This document shows, in pieces, positions 43,588 through 55,870 of a DNA stretch of 64,000 bases. Each line of letters opens with the position of its first letter. Within the stretch, counting starts at the first letter, position 1. Both the position numbers and the translations under genes were made by a program. The DNA comes from Vespa crabro (Eukaryota; Arthropoda; Insecta; Hymenoptera; Vespidae), in contig NC_060966.1 of assembly GCF_910589235.1 (NCBI RefSeq), forward strand, positions 3,210,820-3,274,819, given 5' to 3'. The notes beneath the pieces were generated by a model. It ran no database searches and was not told the origin of the DNA. It was given only the letters and a program-made list of their open reading frames with translations.

Positions 43588-44160
43588 TAATTTCTTTTTT
43601 ATTTTTTCGTCCCTTTCACTCCAATGTGTATATATATATATATATTTTCATGGGATGAAAATCATTTTCATTTTGTTTTAATGAAAAAAAATGAAAGAAA
43701 GAAAAAAAAAGGAAGAAGAAATACAATGTACAATCCTCAATAATTTCATCAACCACATTAATAGAAAGGACTATGATTGCTATTTGCTACTCGAGGATAA
43801 AATCGATTTTATCCTCTCTCATTTTATTGACCTCTTTCACCTTTAAGGTTACGCTGCCCTTCGATAAATCCATACTATTAAAAAAGAAAAAAGAGAAGAG
43901 AGAGAGAAAGACGAAAAAGACAGAGGAAAGATATCAAAAAAAAAAAAAAGAAAAAAAAAGGAAAAAAAATGAAAACCATTTTCCTTAAAACGCCATTGGT
44001 CGGAAACAATGTTTGTATGTATGTAAGATATGTATGTACGTAAAGCAATAAGACGATTATTTCGTAACAATTTAGAAAAATAATGGTGTATAGATAATAG
44101 GTATATGTGCGTCCCTTTATCTCTTGTTTTCTACCTCTTGAAGAAGATAAATAATTCTAG
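43588..44160. other. AT-rich and purine-rich DNA
   Basis: It includes (TA)n at 43629-43645, an A/AG-rich tract at 43880-43970 and a possible transposon remnant (CATTTTATTGACCTC) at 43819. No gene. Confidence 0.6.
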
Positions 44161-44400
44161 GTGTACAGGTGTTTACCTGCGTAGAGGATAAGCGCGGCGC
44201 AGGTGGAAACTTATCCATCTCGCTGTAATGACTCTATCTCGTTTCGAGCTGCTCTTCCTTCGCACGACCTCAGCCACAAAGAAGAACCCGTCGTGTTACG
44301 GTAATAGTCCGTGACTATATGGTTGACCACGATGTGTTCATGTGCTCGCTAAGGATCAAGAGGAAGGATCGGATCCATTCCCTTGATCCTACTTTTGAAC
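44161..44400 (+). promoter_or_regulatory. palindrome-rich unique island, enhancer candidate
   Basis: It contains CAGGT-GTTT-ACCTG (44166-44179; an E-box-like CAGGTG overlaps a forkhead-like GTTTAC), GGATAAG (44186) mirrored by CTTATCC (44210), a second CAGGTGG between them, and a 39-bp near-palindrome (44352-44390: AGGATCAAG ... GGATCC ... CTTGATCCT). Such packing of inverted words in unique, GC-richer DNA suggests protein-binding or a structured transcript. Function is inference. Confidence 0.35.
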
Positions 44401-44515
44401 ATTTTATAGTTATATACGTCTTTATCGGCAAGCATCGGTATTTTCGAAACGTAATAGAATTTATATTAAACTGATACATCGAATTGGGAAGGTAACCTAT
44501 TAGAAAGTTATGGAT

Positions 44516-44930
44516 GATTTATTAAAAATTAATACGTTATGTTAGAATGATTACATATAAAAAAAAAAGTAATTTATTTTGTTATAACGTTAATGAATTA
44601 AAATTTACTACACTTCGTTACTATAGTAATGTATTAAAAATTAATTCATTTGATTATAACGTTAATGAATTAAAAATTAATATATTCGGTTAATACGATA
44701 ACCGCATTTATAAAAAAAATTAATACATTTTATTACAACGATAATATATTAATAATTAATAAATATGAGTGGAACGTATTAAAAAATAATAAATTTGAAT
44801 GTAACGATTGTATATTAAAAATTAATACATTTGTTTATAATTAAAATATATTAAAAATTAATTAATTTGATTATAAACGCAATGTATTAAAAATTAATAA
44901 ATATATTAATAAAAATTAATTGATTAATCT
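44516..44930. repeat. AT-rich minisatellite with ~45-bp diverged unit
   Basis: About nine units of the form GTATTAAAAATTAATWMATT, then TGATTATAACG with variation, in tandem. Confidence 0.8.
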
Positions 44931-45142
44931 ACTAATTTATACATTTTTCATAAATCATTTATACAATTTTTGTAAATATAATAATTATTCAAAATGATAT
45001 TAAATTAGATCTGAAGTGTTTATATTTATATTATAAACCAAATGTTTGCATTAATTAAAAATTCTAGTAATTAAAACTGATTAATCATCAATACTCTATA
45101 ATGATTCATATATTTATTCATTAATACACATACACACACATA

Positions 45143-45148
45143 CATACA

Positions 45149-45186
<38 letters not shown>
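45143..45186. repeat. (CA)n microsatellite
   Basis: CA dinucleotides with CG interruption near the start. Confidence 0.96.
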
Positions 45187-45191
<5 letters not shown>

Positions 45192-45837
45192 TATAGTTTG
45201 TTACTATAAATAGATTGTACGTATCTATATATAAAGATATAAAATAATTTAATTTAAATCTTTATATATATTTAATGCTTATGAAATAATAATATTTACA
45301 TATTTAAACATACTTTTTCAAAATATTGACTAAAATATGTATATATAAAATTGTAAAAATACTTAAGCAATGATTTTTTTATCGACATTAACCGTACGTT
45401 TGTCGTAAGGAAGATCATTGAACGAGATATTGTAAAGTTAAAACAGATTCGAACGAAAAATAGAAAAGAGAAGATGTAAAATAAATTCGACGTAAGAATA
45501 CTCGGCCTGTCCTCTTTCTTAGTTTTATCGGCCGATGCTCCCGCCTACGATCGTTGATCTTATCTCAGTCTCCATCTCGATGTGTTCCGATCCTTTCCTC
45601 GCGGATCACAGAACGATTTTAATCGCACCGTATATACATATATACATACATACGAATGAAAACGGTATTTATCGTTGAGGTATACGAAATCGTTCCGTGT
45701 CCGAGACAACTTCGCCGATTTTCACGCGATTTCTTGACTGTCGGACATTTCTTCTTGTAGAAAGCAACTTTCGAAAATACTTTACATCGATACAAATCAC
45801 GTCTTTCATCAAGAGTAGGAGGAATCCTTCGATAGTA
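45187..45837. other. AT-rich DNA and a GC-richer island
   Basis: 45490-45830 is unique and GC-richer. Both strands are open there (plus 45697-45924, starting at GTG, reads SETTSPIFTRFLDCRTF; minus 45619-45852 reads LDERRDLYRCKVFSKVAFY). Neither has a recognisable domain. It contains TCGGCCGA and TTATCTCAGTCTCCATC words. Confidence 0.3.
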
Positions 45838-45885
45838 TATATATATATACATATATGTAGTATATATATATATACTATATATATG

Positions 45886-45925
<40 letters not shown>

Positions 45926-46166
45926 ATATATATATTATTTTTATTATTATATATTTATATATGTATTATGTATGTAATAATATATAATTTCATATATATA
46001 TTTTATGTAATATATTAATATTTTATTTATCATATTTATATTTTTATTATACCTATGTTATATTATATATATATTATATTTGACATATTGTAGTTATAAT
46101 ATTAAATATAATATTATTTCTAATAATAATATAATTATATAAAATATATTATTATAATTACATGAT

Positions 46167-46228
<62 letters not shown>

Positions 46229-46436
46229 TATATATATAAATAACATTTAATACAAAAAAGTTCATATTTATATCTTATTATATTTGTATTACATATTATA
46301 TATATTATATATAAATCTATATTATATTTATATTATATATTTGTAAACATATATAATTTTTTCTTTTATACGTACATTTTATGTAATATATACATATTTT
46401 ATTTATCATATTTATGTTTTTATTATATCTATAATA

Positions 46437-46467
<31 letters not shown>

Positions 46468-46890
46468 TTATATATCAATATATTATATTTGACATATTGT
46501 AGTTATAATATTAAATATAATATTATTTTTAATAATAATATAATTATATAAAATATATTATTATAATTAAATAATATAATATATATATATATATTTCTAT
46601 TATATATGTATATATTATAATATTACTTAATTATAATAATATATTTTCTATTTCATACGATTATATTATATACATATAATATTATTATTAAATATATATT
46701 ATATATTATTACAGCAAACAATATATTATTATTATTAATGTTCAATTGAAATTAAATTTTATTAAATTTCATTAAATTTAAATATAATATAAATATTAAT
46801 TATAACATTTCTTATATGATAAATATATATATATATATATATACATATAATATATATATAAATAACATTTAATATAAAAAAGTTGTAATA
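45838..46890. repeat. AT-only region with long direct duplications
   Basis: TA tracts at 45838-45945 and 46170-46222. Unit A (46001-46165) and unit B (46377-46580) share TTTTATGTAATATATWMATA, ATTTATCATATTTAT, ATATTTGACATATTGTAGTT and ATAATATTAAATATAATATT. A further 34-bp segment (ACATATAATATATATATAAA...) recurs at 46221 and 46843. Confidence 0.85.
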
Positions 46891-47555
46891 ACATTCTATT
46901 AACCATAATTCAGTAGAGAAAGTATCTTTTCATTTTCCATGAAAAAATAAAATATTAATTAAATGTTATCTATATGGCTTAACATTTGTTAATTAATTCT
47001 ATTCTCCAATACTAATGCATTTTTTGTTAATTGATTTATGAGACATTTTGTATTATAATAACAATATTATTATTATTATTATTTTATCATAAACGTAAAA
47101 TGCATCCGTTAGTTTTTTTCCAATTCTCAAATGAGTTTTATTGTTTGCATTTGACTTATTGTTAAATTAAACAAATGCATTCATTCGTTAGATGACGTTA
47201 GAAATTTCTACGCGTATTCAAAAGAAAAGCTTTTTTGCATTCGATTGTATGTAGATGAATTGATTTGCAATGTATGTAACTCATCATGCAAGTTCCTCCT
47301 TCTGGTAATTGATATGATGACTAGGATGATTATTATTGTATTTATTCGACATTACATTTCAATCTATGTTTAAATATCTTTGTACTTGGTTAATTTTTCT
47401 TTGTGTATACATTTGAGTGAGATTGTGAATGTTGAATATTGACATGTTTATTACTTATACTATTTTGTCCATTGCTTTCGATAATTTTGTCTGTAATGAT
47501 GGTTATGTCTTAATATAATTTATGGTCATTGTTTTCTCTAGATAGAAAGAGATGA
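46891..47555. other. unique T-rich DNA, no gene
   Basis: Less repetitive than its neighbours, with many ATG/TGA words in no consistent frame. Confidence 0.55.

Positions 47556-47634
<79 letters not shown>
47556..47634. repeat. (ATT)n microsatellite, long
   Basis: About 26 uninterrupted ATT triplets, the longest of this type in the window. Confidence 0.97.
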
Positions 47635-47637
<3 letters not shown>

Positions 47638-48240
47638 ATCCTCATTATTATTTTTTTAACTATCCACGATTTAATCTGATCTATAATCTAATATATATCT
47701 ATAGTATATCTATAATATAAATATTGTTTAATAATTTAATTAATGTTATATTTCATTTTATATTGTATATTAATATAATATTTATCATATTTTTCTCATA
47801 ACAATTTTTATATTATTTATTCATATTTTGTTCATCATATATATGTATTTACTTGTTTTTGCTTTCTTTATATTAATTTTCTATATCACATTACTATTTA
47901 TTATTAATTTACATTGTAATATCTACGAAATCATTATTACTAATCATAATCATTATTATAAATATTATATTGTTTAAAAATTTTGTCTGTAATAATTAAA
48001 TTATAATTATTATCCTTTAGCATGATGTGATTATCATCATCGTTATATTTTTCATTGGTTTTACATGTAAAAATGATTCTGACGTAATATAATCTATAAT
48101 TATTGATCTCTAGTATATTGTACGATTTGTATTTTTTTTTTTTTTTTTATACAATAATTATGATATGATAAGGATATAATTATATGAAAGGATTACCATT
48201 ATTCAAAGGTACACTTATATTACTGCTAGTTCGTTGTAAT
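47635..48240. other. AT-rich non-coding DNA
   Basis: Words such as TTTTGTCTGTAAT(G/A)AT recur (47484 and 47980), which hints at an old duplication. No gene. Confidence 0.5.
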
Positions 48241-48530
48241 CATCGTTGAACTCTTTTTTGATTATAGTCTTGTGCATTCCCGTTATATACAGCATTGTCT
48301 CTGATGCACTAGAGCAATCAACATCGACGGAGTTAAGTCTGGATGCTCTGATTGTGCTTAATGTGCTCCTGGTAGTTACAAGTTCTGACGTCCTGTTTGT
48401 GTTTAACTAGCATGAACTAGCATCCGTCTTCAACAACAGGTCCATTCCACTGATTTACTCGTCCAATATCATCTTATCGATACGCTTCTGTACTTTAGAT
48501 CTTGATATCATCCATGTTTTTCTTTTTCTC
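48241..48530. other. unique GC-richer island, unexplained
   Basis: A 60-codon ATG-less plus frame crosses it (contains EQSTSTELSLDALIVLNVLL) and ends at TAG near 48410. AACTAGCATGAACTAGCATC is a short direct repeat at 48405-48424. No domain is recognised. It is the only GC-richer patch between 45850 and 49300. Confidence 0.25.
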
Positions 48531-49300
48531 CTTTAATTTTAAATACATGCTCTGCTATTTAATAATTAGTGATTATAATCCTATCATTGCCACTGTACGT
48601 TTTTCTTTTATCTTACAAATCAAGCGACGTGTATTTATTACACTTGATTATTATAATATTTTATTTTGTTCATTATAATATTACTTCATAAAATTGTTAA
48701 TATTGTTATTCAATCGTTAAAAAAATATTGACTAAATTATTACCAGATATTATTTATTAAATTATTTATTAAGTAATGTTGGAAGTTTTAATATATTTTA
48801 TTATTAAATAAATATCATATAAATCATTTTTATTTAATATATAATGTATATATTACAAAATATATATTAGAAAATAATTTAATATAATATATTATATATT
48901 CTAATAGTATATTGTTGGTTAATGATTAATTATTAATTAATAATAATATGGATAGATCATAAATATATGATCAATATAGCATAGATAGATCAATAAGTAA
49001 TGTGTTAAAATTTTTAATATAAAATATTAGTGTTGTTTATTTAAATATAAAATTCCTACATTACTTATTAATAAATTCATTATTGTGAGTATTATTATTA
49101 TTATTATTATCATTATCATTCTTATAATAAACCTTCTATATAAATATCTTCATACAATAACAACAACAACAATAATAATAATAATATTAAAAAATTAAAA
49201 TAATATTATAGACAAACGTATTAGACAAATATCATCTAATTATTTATTAAAATAATATTAGGTAAATATTATTTTAATTATTATTAGTATTTTTCATTCC
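48531..49300. repeat. AT-rich DNA with dispersed-repeat copies
   Basis: 48755-48800 and 48995-49085 contain inverted and direct relatives of the ATATTARAAATTTCRACATT / CATTACTTATTAATA family. (TTA)n at 49090-49115. Confidence 0.5.
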
Positions 49301-49620
49301 CACAATATAACTATCCCATTAGAATAATTATACCTGCTATTATTCCTATTACACCGAAACATTATACTGTAAAACTTTATTACTCTAAAGTTTCTCACAT
49401 TCAACCACCGAACCCCATCCGGATGGTTCCCACTACCCTAAATAAACAAGTACTTTCTTAAGACCCTTTCCCAGCCCTTTTCAATTCGCCAACTAAGAAA
49501 CCCATCCCTTTTCAAAGTTTTCCTACACAGTCAATTTGTCCTCACCCAGTATTTAAAATCCGACCGCCTTGTCATTATGACCGAACAACCAATTAACAAG
49601 AAGAATAAAGAAACTCTATT
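49301..49620. other. G-poor, C-rich unique segment
   Basis: The plus strand has many CCC runs and very few G residues (for example CGAACCCCATCC, CCCTTTCCCAGCCC). This differs from all other islands, which have G and C on both strands. Origin is unknown. Confidence 0.4.
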
Positions 49621-51864
49621 AGGATAAAATTTCAACCTTGTTCAATGTCCATTAAATCGTTCGATTCTCGAAGTCTATGTATATCTCCGTTATAACGTAC
49701 AAACTTAATTTTCATTTATTTAAATACTCTTGGCATGTTGTTTTTTTTCTTTTTTCATTTTTTTTTTTTTCATTCCTTGTAAAAATAAAACAAACGATGG
49801 CGATCTAATATGGTGGTGATCTTATTTGTGAAAATCGATCATAGAATACGATCAATTACGTTAGTGTATCTCATGTTTCGAAAGATACGACAGAAAGGTC
49901 ATTGAGATTAGACAAAGACGAAGAGTTCGATGGTAGGGTAAAAGTGAAGGAAATGAAAGGGAAGGATAGAAGAGAAGAGAGAAGAGGAGAGACGGGGAAA
50001 GAAGTAATATAGAAAATTTTTATTCACGAGTCATTAATGAAGATTAATACCAAATAGGTCGAAGAAGGGTAGCACCGACCGCGAGAAATAATTGATTCTC
50101 TCGTTCTCTCTCTCTCTCTCTCTCTTCTCATTAAAGCTAAACCACCATTAAAATCACCATAAGATTTAATTAAGAATAATAATAATATTATTATTGGAAA
50201 ATATCTTTTGGTATATTACTATTTGGTATTATTAATATTGGTATATTAAATCATACGATTCTTATATTCATGCATTCTTTATCAAGACTAATACTAAAGT
50301 TTTGATAAAATCAAATCCGATACACGCAACACTCCTGTTTAATATAATAACACGTTAGAAAGGAACGTCAAACTAATGAAAATATACATTTCCGTGTAGA
50401 ACTTAAACTTATCGAGTATTTCTTATTTTGTAAAGGTAGATAATATGTGATAAGAATTGCGTGTATAAAATATCGAGATCGAGAGATCTTATAACGGTAC
50501 TTAAGTCATTTTTTTTCACAGGATACGATTAGTTCCGCTATGTTTCTTCCTTTTCTTTTTCATAAAGGATGTTATAAAAAGAAGTTCGATTTAAAATTTA
50601 GCACCGTTTCGTAATCATCGAACGTAGATTCTCTTAATATAATATTTGTCTTATATATATGGGAAATTGATTGAATAGAAAAAGAAAAAAAAAACTAACG
50701 AAGAATACGTAAAAATCATACAGTTTTATTTTATAAAAATAGAAATATTTTAGATATCGTAGAATTCGCAAAATTCGTTATTCATTTTTTCGAGATAAAA
50801 TGGCACATTTTATTGCTATGAAAAATTGAATCAATCAAATTACAATACTAATTCGAATAGTATTGAATGAACAAATATCGAAACGTTTGCGTTTAATTCG
50901 TTAACAAATTTTTTTTCGAAATTGACGTAGGAAATATCCATTTTCCGTTATTCCGACATTTTAATAGATTTTTTGTGACGTCGAGTTATCAAATTATCAA
51001 CTGTATCGATTTAAAAAACACGATTTAAATAGAACGATCCTAATGAAATAATGCAAGAAAAATTTTCGTGATTGTAATAGTTAACAAAATAATGCTTTAC
51101 TAAATTTTTTTCTTTGAGGTTATGTTAATAAATAAAATTTATGTCAATAATTCGCAAATGATTCTCGATTTAAAGGACAACATCAAGAAGTTATTAACTC
51201 GAACGGAAGGATCATTTAATCGAAAATAAAATTGAAAATATTAAAAAAAAAAAAAAAAACCATTTACACCAATTATTAAATTTCACGCCATTTCGAAATC
51301 GTCGAACCATAGATCCGCTTCATATTTTACAAGTGCCATCTACACATATAAGAAATTTATTAAATTAAAGAAAAAAATCGGTATGTGCTCAAAAGACTGA
51401 CGTACGGCCGATATTCTATTTATCTTTACTTCATGTCACAATCAATAGCCGCAAAAAAATAATAATAAAGTAAAAATAATATACAGAGAATGATGGCTGA
51501 CTTTTTTTTTTTTTTAAACTTCAGTACATTGTAAATTCAATTAATATTGAAAAGCAGCAAAATGTATTCGTAAAAGTAGACACACGAGAAATTATAATAT
51601 CAGGATCGTTCTTTAAAATAATTAACACGAAGAATACAAATTCATTATTTCCGTAAATAGCCCAAGTTTATATCGCAAAAACGTAAAATATATAATTTTA
51701 CGATGAGTTAATTATTCCTGAAAAAAAAATAAAACCAAACCATCTATCAGACAGTAACAATTCAATATGATTTGTTTATTCAATAATGATACAACAATAT
51801 CTCATCGCACATATATAAACATAATCTTCAAATATTACATTGATTGTACTGTATTAAAAAAAAC
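49621..51864. other. AT-rich DNA with weak duplications, no gene
   Basis: A GA-rich stretch at 49930-50010, a (CT)n at 50105-50126, poly-A at 51242-51260 and related CCRTTTCGWAATCATCGAAC words at 50601 and 51288. No frame stands out. Confidence 0.55.
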
Positions 51865-52055
51865 GTCATTATTTTTTGATTAAATTGTTAGCGTATTATG
51901 ATTCAAAGAACGAGCAGAAAATTCCCTCATTGAGAATAAATTTCACGGAATAATCAGATAATTTGTTGTATTCAAATGAAGTCATTATTTTTTTTTTTTT
52001 TTTTAAATAAAATTGTTTACGAATTACGATCGATAAGAATGAGCAGAAAATTGTT
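51865..52055. repeat. 116-bp tandem duplication
   Basis: GTCATTATTTTTT, AAATTGTT, GATTCAAAGAACGAGCAGAA-type units at 51865 and 51981; the second has a longer T-tract. Confidence 0.8.
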
Positions 52056-52333
52056 GAAGTTATTTAATATCTATATTATTGCAAATAACTTAAATCTAAT
52101 TTCTCAATCGAAAAGAAACAAAAAAATATCATTCGTCAGTTTTTATTAATAATTCTGAATCCTATCATTAAGAATATTTCGAAAATCGAATGAATCAAGA
52201 AAATATGAGAACGAATGAGGTTTCAACAGTAAGGCCATTTTACCCGAAATTATCCTATACAATATTAAACCTCTTGTTGGAACGCCTATTATATATGACG
52301 GTTCTCATTTTCGTGTGCCTTCGCATGAGTATG

Positions 52334-52617
52334 TCAGAGAGAGAGAGAAAAAAAGAGCGAGAGAAAGAGGGAGAGAGAGAGAGAAAGAATAAGAAAATCG
52401 TACCCTTCTTAATCGCATCAAGGACACACTGCCACCGGTTTCTAGGCGGTCATTAACGCACAAACACGTCGTGAATCGTCCGGTTGGTGGAACATCAGAA
52501 ACGAGAGACATTCTATCAACGACAAAGATGAAATGATGAGGAGAAACATAAAGAGAGAGAGAGGAAGAGAGAGATAGAGAGAGAGAGAGAAATAGAAAGA
52601 GAGAGAGAGAGAGAAGG
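52334..52617. repeat. two GA-rich tracts with a unique segment between
   Basis: GA at 52334-52386 and 52549-52617. 52387-52548 is GC-richer unique DNA with CCACCGGTTTCT and GTCCGGTTGGTGG, an imperfect inverted pair. Ser-Leu minus frames are repeat translations. Confidence 0.8.
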
Positions 52618-52835
52618 AACGAGGTCACGAAAGTGGGGCGAACCAGCCGCTATCTCCACCTTCCATCCGTCCAACGAAGAAGTAGGAGTGAAAAGGAAGG
52701 GACGAGATACCAGTCGAATAATGTCTCTATTCTCGCTCGAGCCGCCACATTCTCGGGCTCGTTCTACCCGATAATTACACGTTACTGAAGCGTACTGGGC
52801 ACCTTTCAATTAGCCCGAGAAATCACCTGCTTTTA
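52618..52835. other. GC-rich unique island
   Basis: Unique sequence, open in part on the minus strand (52516-52809). CTCGCTCGAGCCG and CTCGGGCTCG words. No gene recognised. Confidence 0.4.
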
Positions 52836-53554
52836 CCAAAAAAAAAAAAAAAATAAATAAAGTAAAAACAAACGCTTTCTCTTCGTTCGTTATCATCGTT
52901 ATCGTCGTCATCGTTATATCGTTCATATTCTTTTTCGTCATCTTTATTGCTGACAGTTGTGAATCTTATACGATACGTCATTCTTAAAGTAAGAGGTAAA
53001 AAGTGTAGACAATTCGTGAGATATAAATTCTTACTTTATCTAAAAATATATGATAAATTAACGGATTGTTCGATCGTTCGTTAAGCAAATAAATAAATAA
53101 AAGTTTCAATGGCATTATTTCTTATTGAATATGTAAGATCTTTGTTGAGACGTTTGAAATTCGAGAAAAATGATGATATAAAAATGAAGATAGCGTTAAA
53201 CAAGATAACAAACAATAATGCAATAACACAATGTGACACAAATCACATCGATGCGGAAATATTATCATGATCGGGACCAATACACATGCATACGTAGGTA
53301 TTAATTCGATATAATCACGCGATCGATATTATTTTCTAATGATACGTCGATCGAATAATTTTTGTCTATTTCGATTTAACGATTATTACGAAAATAATAA
53401 CAGAACGTAGATATTTTACGAATTCAAAGAATTTAATAATTCCAACTTCTTCGTTCGATCGAATAATTTCATTTCTTTTTTTTGTAATTGTCAGTTACGT
53501 TCGTTCATACATACGTATATGTATGTACATACGTAAAAGTATGTATGTATATAA
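52836..53554. other. AT-rich DNA, no gene seen
   Basis: Contains poly-A (52839-52855), TCATCGTTATCG repeats (52893-52922) and (ATAC/GTAT)n at 53505-53552. Confidence 0.6.
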
Positions 53555-53725
53555 TCGGTGAATCGGTCGGCACCTTTCTCTGGCGCTTCGTGCCTTGACT
53601 TCTTCGTCTTGTTCATCCCAAGTTTCATCTTAGATAATGGCCGAGTTCTTGCGGAGGAAGCATTGCGTGTGCGGCTGCACGACGGGGACCATATCTCAAT
53701 TATGGGATTAATATACGACCCATAA
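53555..53725 (+). other. ATG-less open frame with very protein-like end (exon candidate)
   Basis: 56 open codons end at TAA. The last 33 residues include LDNGRVLAEEALRVRLHDGD followed by HISIMGLIYDP. The spacing of the hydrophobic and D-G-D residues resembles the end of a ubiquitin-like fold, but the match is loose. A pyrimidine-rich run (CTTCTTCGTCTTGTTCATCC) lies just upstream of CAAG/TTTC at 53627, a possible acceptor. There is no early ATG, so it would be a terminal exon. A TATAAAAG-like CATAAAAG follows the stop. Confidence 0.28.
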
Positions 53726-53758
53726 AAGCGATACCGCTGTGTTCCTTCCTTCGTTCTT

Positions 53759-53841
53759 TCTCTTCTTCTTCTTCTTCTTATTCCTCTTATTTTTCTTCTT
53801 ATTCTTATTCTTCTTCTTCTTCTTCTTCTTCTTCTTCTTCA
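53759..53841. repeat. (CTT)n trinucleotide repeat
   Basis: Impure CTT/ATT triplets. Source of a Phe-run frame. Confidence 0.95.
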
Positions 53842-54269
53842 TCATCATTCTCTCTTTTTTACCTTTACACTCTTATTCGTGGTCTCTTCTTGCCGTTAAC
53901 ATTCCTACCAAGAAAGAGAAAGAGAGAAAGAGAGTGTGTGTAATCCAATTAGGTACGTACTCGGCACTGAGAATATTGCTACGATTCGTTCCTGCCAATA
54001 GATCGCTCTTGCTACGGCTGCCTCTTCAAACGTACGGCGTCGACGTTTCTCGTTGGAAAACGACGCCCCTTTCCCCCCACCACCTCCTGCTTCTTCACCC
54101 TTTCCACTTTCCTTTCCCTTCTCAGTTCGCTAAACCTTTTGAAATTTCTTCTACTCGATCAACAAATTTTCAACTTACCACTCCAACTCAAAGATCTTTA
54201 CGAGCGACGTTCGCTTATTGGATTTCGAATACCGCTACTACAATCGTTAAACTGTTAAATTGTACAACG

Positions 54270-54270
<1 letters not shown>
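53842..54270. other. unique segment in the longest frame of the window
   Basis: The frame 53739-54371 has 210 codons but contains no ATG, and its ends are CTT and GA repeats. The middle 130 codons (for example YSALRILLRFVPANRSLLLR) have ordinary composition. No domain is recognised. Confidence 0.35.
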
Positions 54271-54271
<1 letters not shown>

Positions 54272-54321
<50 letters not shown>

Positions 54322-54380
54322 GAGAGAGACAGAGTGAGAGAGAGAGAGAGAGAAAGAGAGAGACAGAGTGAGAGAGATGG
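54272..54380. repeat. (GA)n microsatellite
   Basis: GA tract with GTGA and ACAG interruptions. Confidence 0.96.
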
Positions 54381-55458
54381 AGAGTATCTTTCTCTCTATC
54401 TCCCTTTCTTTTTCTTTCATTCATTCCTCATGACCTTTCTTAATTGAATTTTATTTTCCTTTAAAAGCATTTGGTTATGTCAATATTTTTATTGATTTAT
54501 TTCATTATTTCGATAGTATTAAATAAAGTGGATTTGAAAGGTTACATTTATTGATAGCTTTAAAGATTGTTCAGTATTGATATAAATTCGGAGAAATTAT
54601 GAAATTTTCTTTTGTTTTTCTTTTTTTTTTCTTTTTTTTTTTAGATCGTTAGAAAAATAAAATGATCCGTTTATTTGTGTATTTTTTTTTTACCTATGTA
54701 TTATCTGTCATGTTTTATTCACCTATTTAATTTGATCTAGGTACAAGTTAATTTTCTCTGTTTCTATCATCATTTTTATTTTTATTGTTCGTATTTAATT
54801 TTTTTGTTTTCTTTTTTTTCTTTTTTTTTTTTTTTTTGAACCGAAAGAACATTTTCTTATTCACTTTTTGGAATTTTCATTATTTATTGCAGCGTATATT
54901 ACATATTGAATTTTACGTACGAGCTTTTTGTTCCTATAGTTTTACACTACTTTTTGTACTTTATATTGTATATTTAATTATATATACGACTTTTTTTTCT
55001 TTTTTATTTTATTAGATTTGAATTGCAGAAATTTTAACTTAACAATCACAAAAAAAAACGGAGAAAAATATTTAAAACATGTACTTTATTAAATTGTATT
55101 ACCGAAAGAATTATAATTTGCAGAAATTATGAAATTATGTGATTGGATTTAATTAAGATAAATATGCGAAGAGTTCTTTTCAGATTTTGTTTTTTTTTTC
55201 TTTTTTTTTTTTTCTTTAAGAAAAATTTACAATATGTTAGCAATAATTCTAACAAGATTTATGCTTACATAGAAAACATTTGTAATAAAATTTATGTTAT
55301 ATTACGTTAGAATGAAATACATTTTCATGGTATTTCAATTATAACATATCAATTAATACTAACGTAATAGCGAATGAACTCATATTAGTTGAATTGAATA
55401 ATCATGCGGTAATATTTAAATTTTTGCTTTGGTTTCGTAACAACCGAAGTTATGAGAG

Positions 55459-55460
<2 letters not shown>
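54381..55460. other. AT/T-rich non-coding DNA
   Basis: Poly-T at 54819-54837 and 55187-55215, and unique AT-rich DNA. Confidence 0.65.

Positions 55461-55504
<44 letters not shown>
55461..55504. repeat. (AT)n microsatellite
   Basis: 22 AT units. Confidence 0.96.
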
Positions 55505-55506
<2 letters not shown>

Positions 55507-55870
55507 CGATTATATAATACATAATGATTGCATTCCACTCGTTTGCAGAACCATTGCTTAAAATATTAGCAAAAGAAATATATTTCCATAAAAATTTCCA
55601 TTATTCTTAGACATCCATAAAAGTAAATGGCATTATTAAAATGATGTGTATAATAATCTCTAAAAAGAAATTTTCTTAATTTTGGAAATGTCATAATCGG
55701 AAATTATTATATTTTCATAAGTATTAAGAGGAATGAAAAATGTCTTATGTTATTAATTTTTTAATCAGTATGGACAGTATCTAATTAGTATCTAATCTCT
55801 TAATTTTATAAGTATTATATTTTTATTTCATTAAAACTGTATTTATACTATTAAAAATTATATTTACAAA
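55505..55870. other. AT-rich non-coding DNA
   Basis: Unique sequence with no visible element. Confidence 0.6.

Noticed and set aside
49301..49620. Nuclear copy of mitochondrial DNA
   Set aside because: The strand skew suggested it, but no mitochondrial gene or tRNA is recognisable, so it is kept only as an unexplained segment.
53739..54371. 210-codon plus-strand frame, the second longest in the window
   Set aside because: It starts at GTG, contains no ATG at all, and its ends are translated CTT and GA repeats. Only the unique middle is noted as a region.
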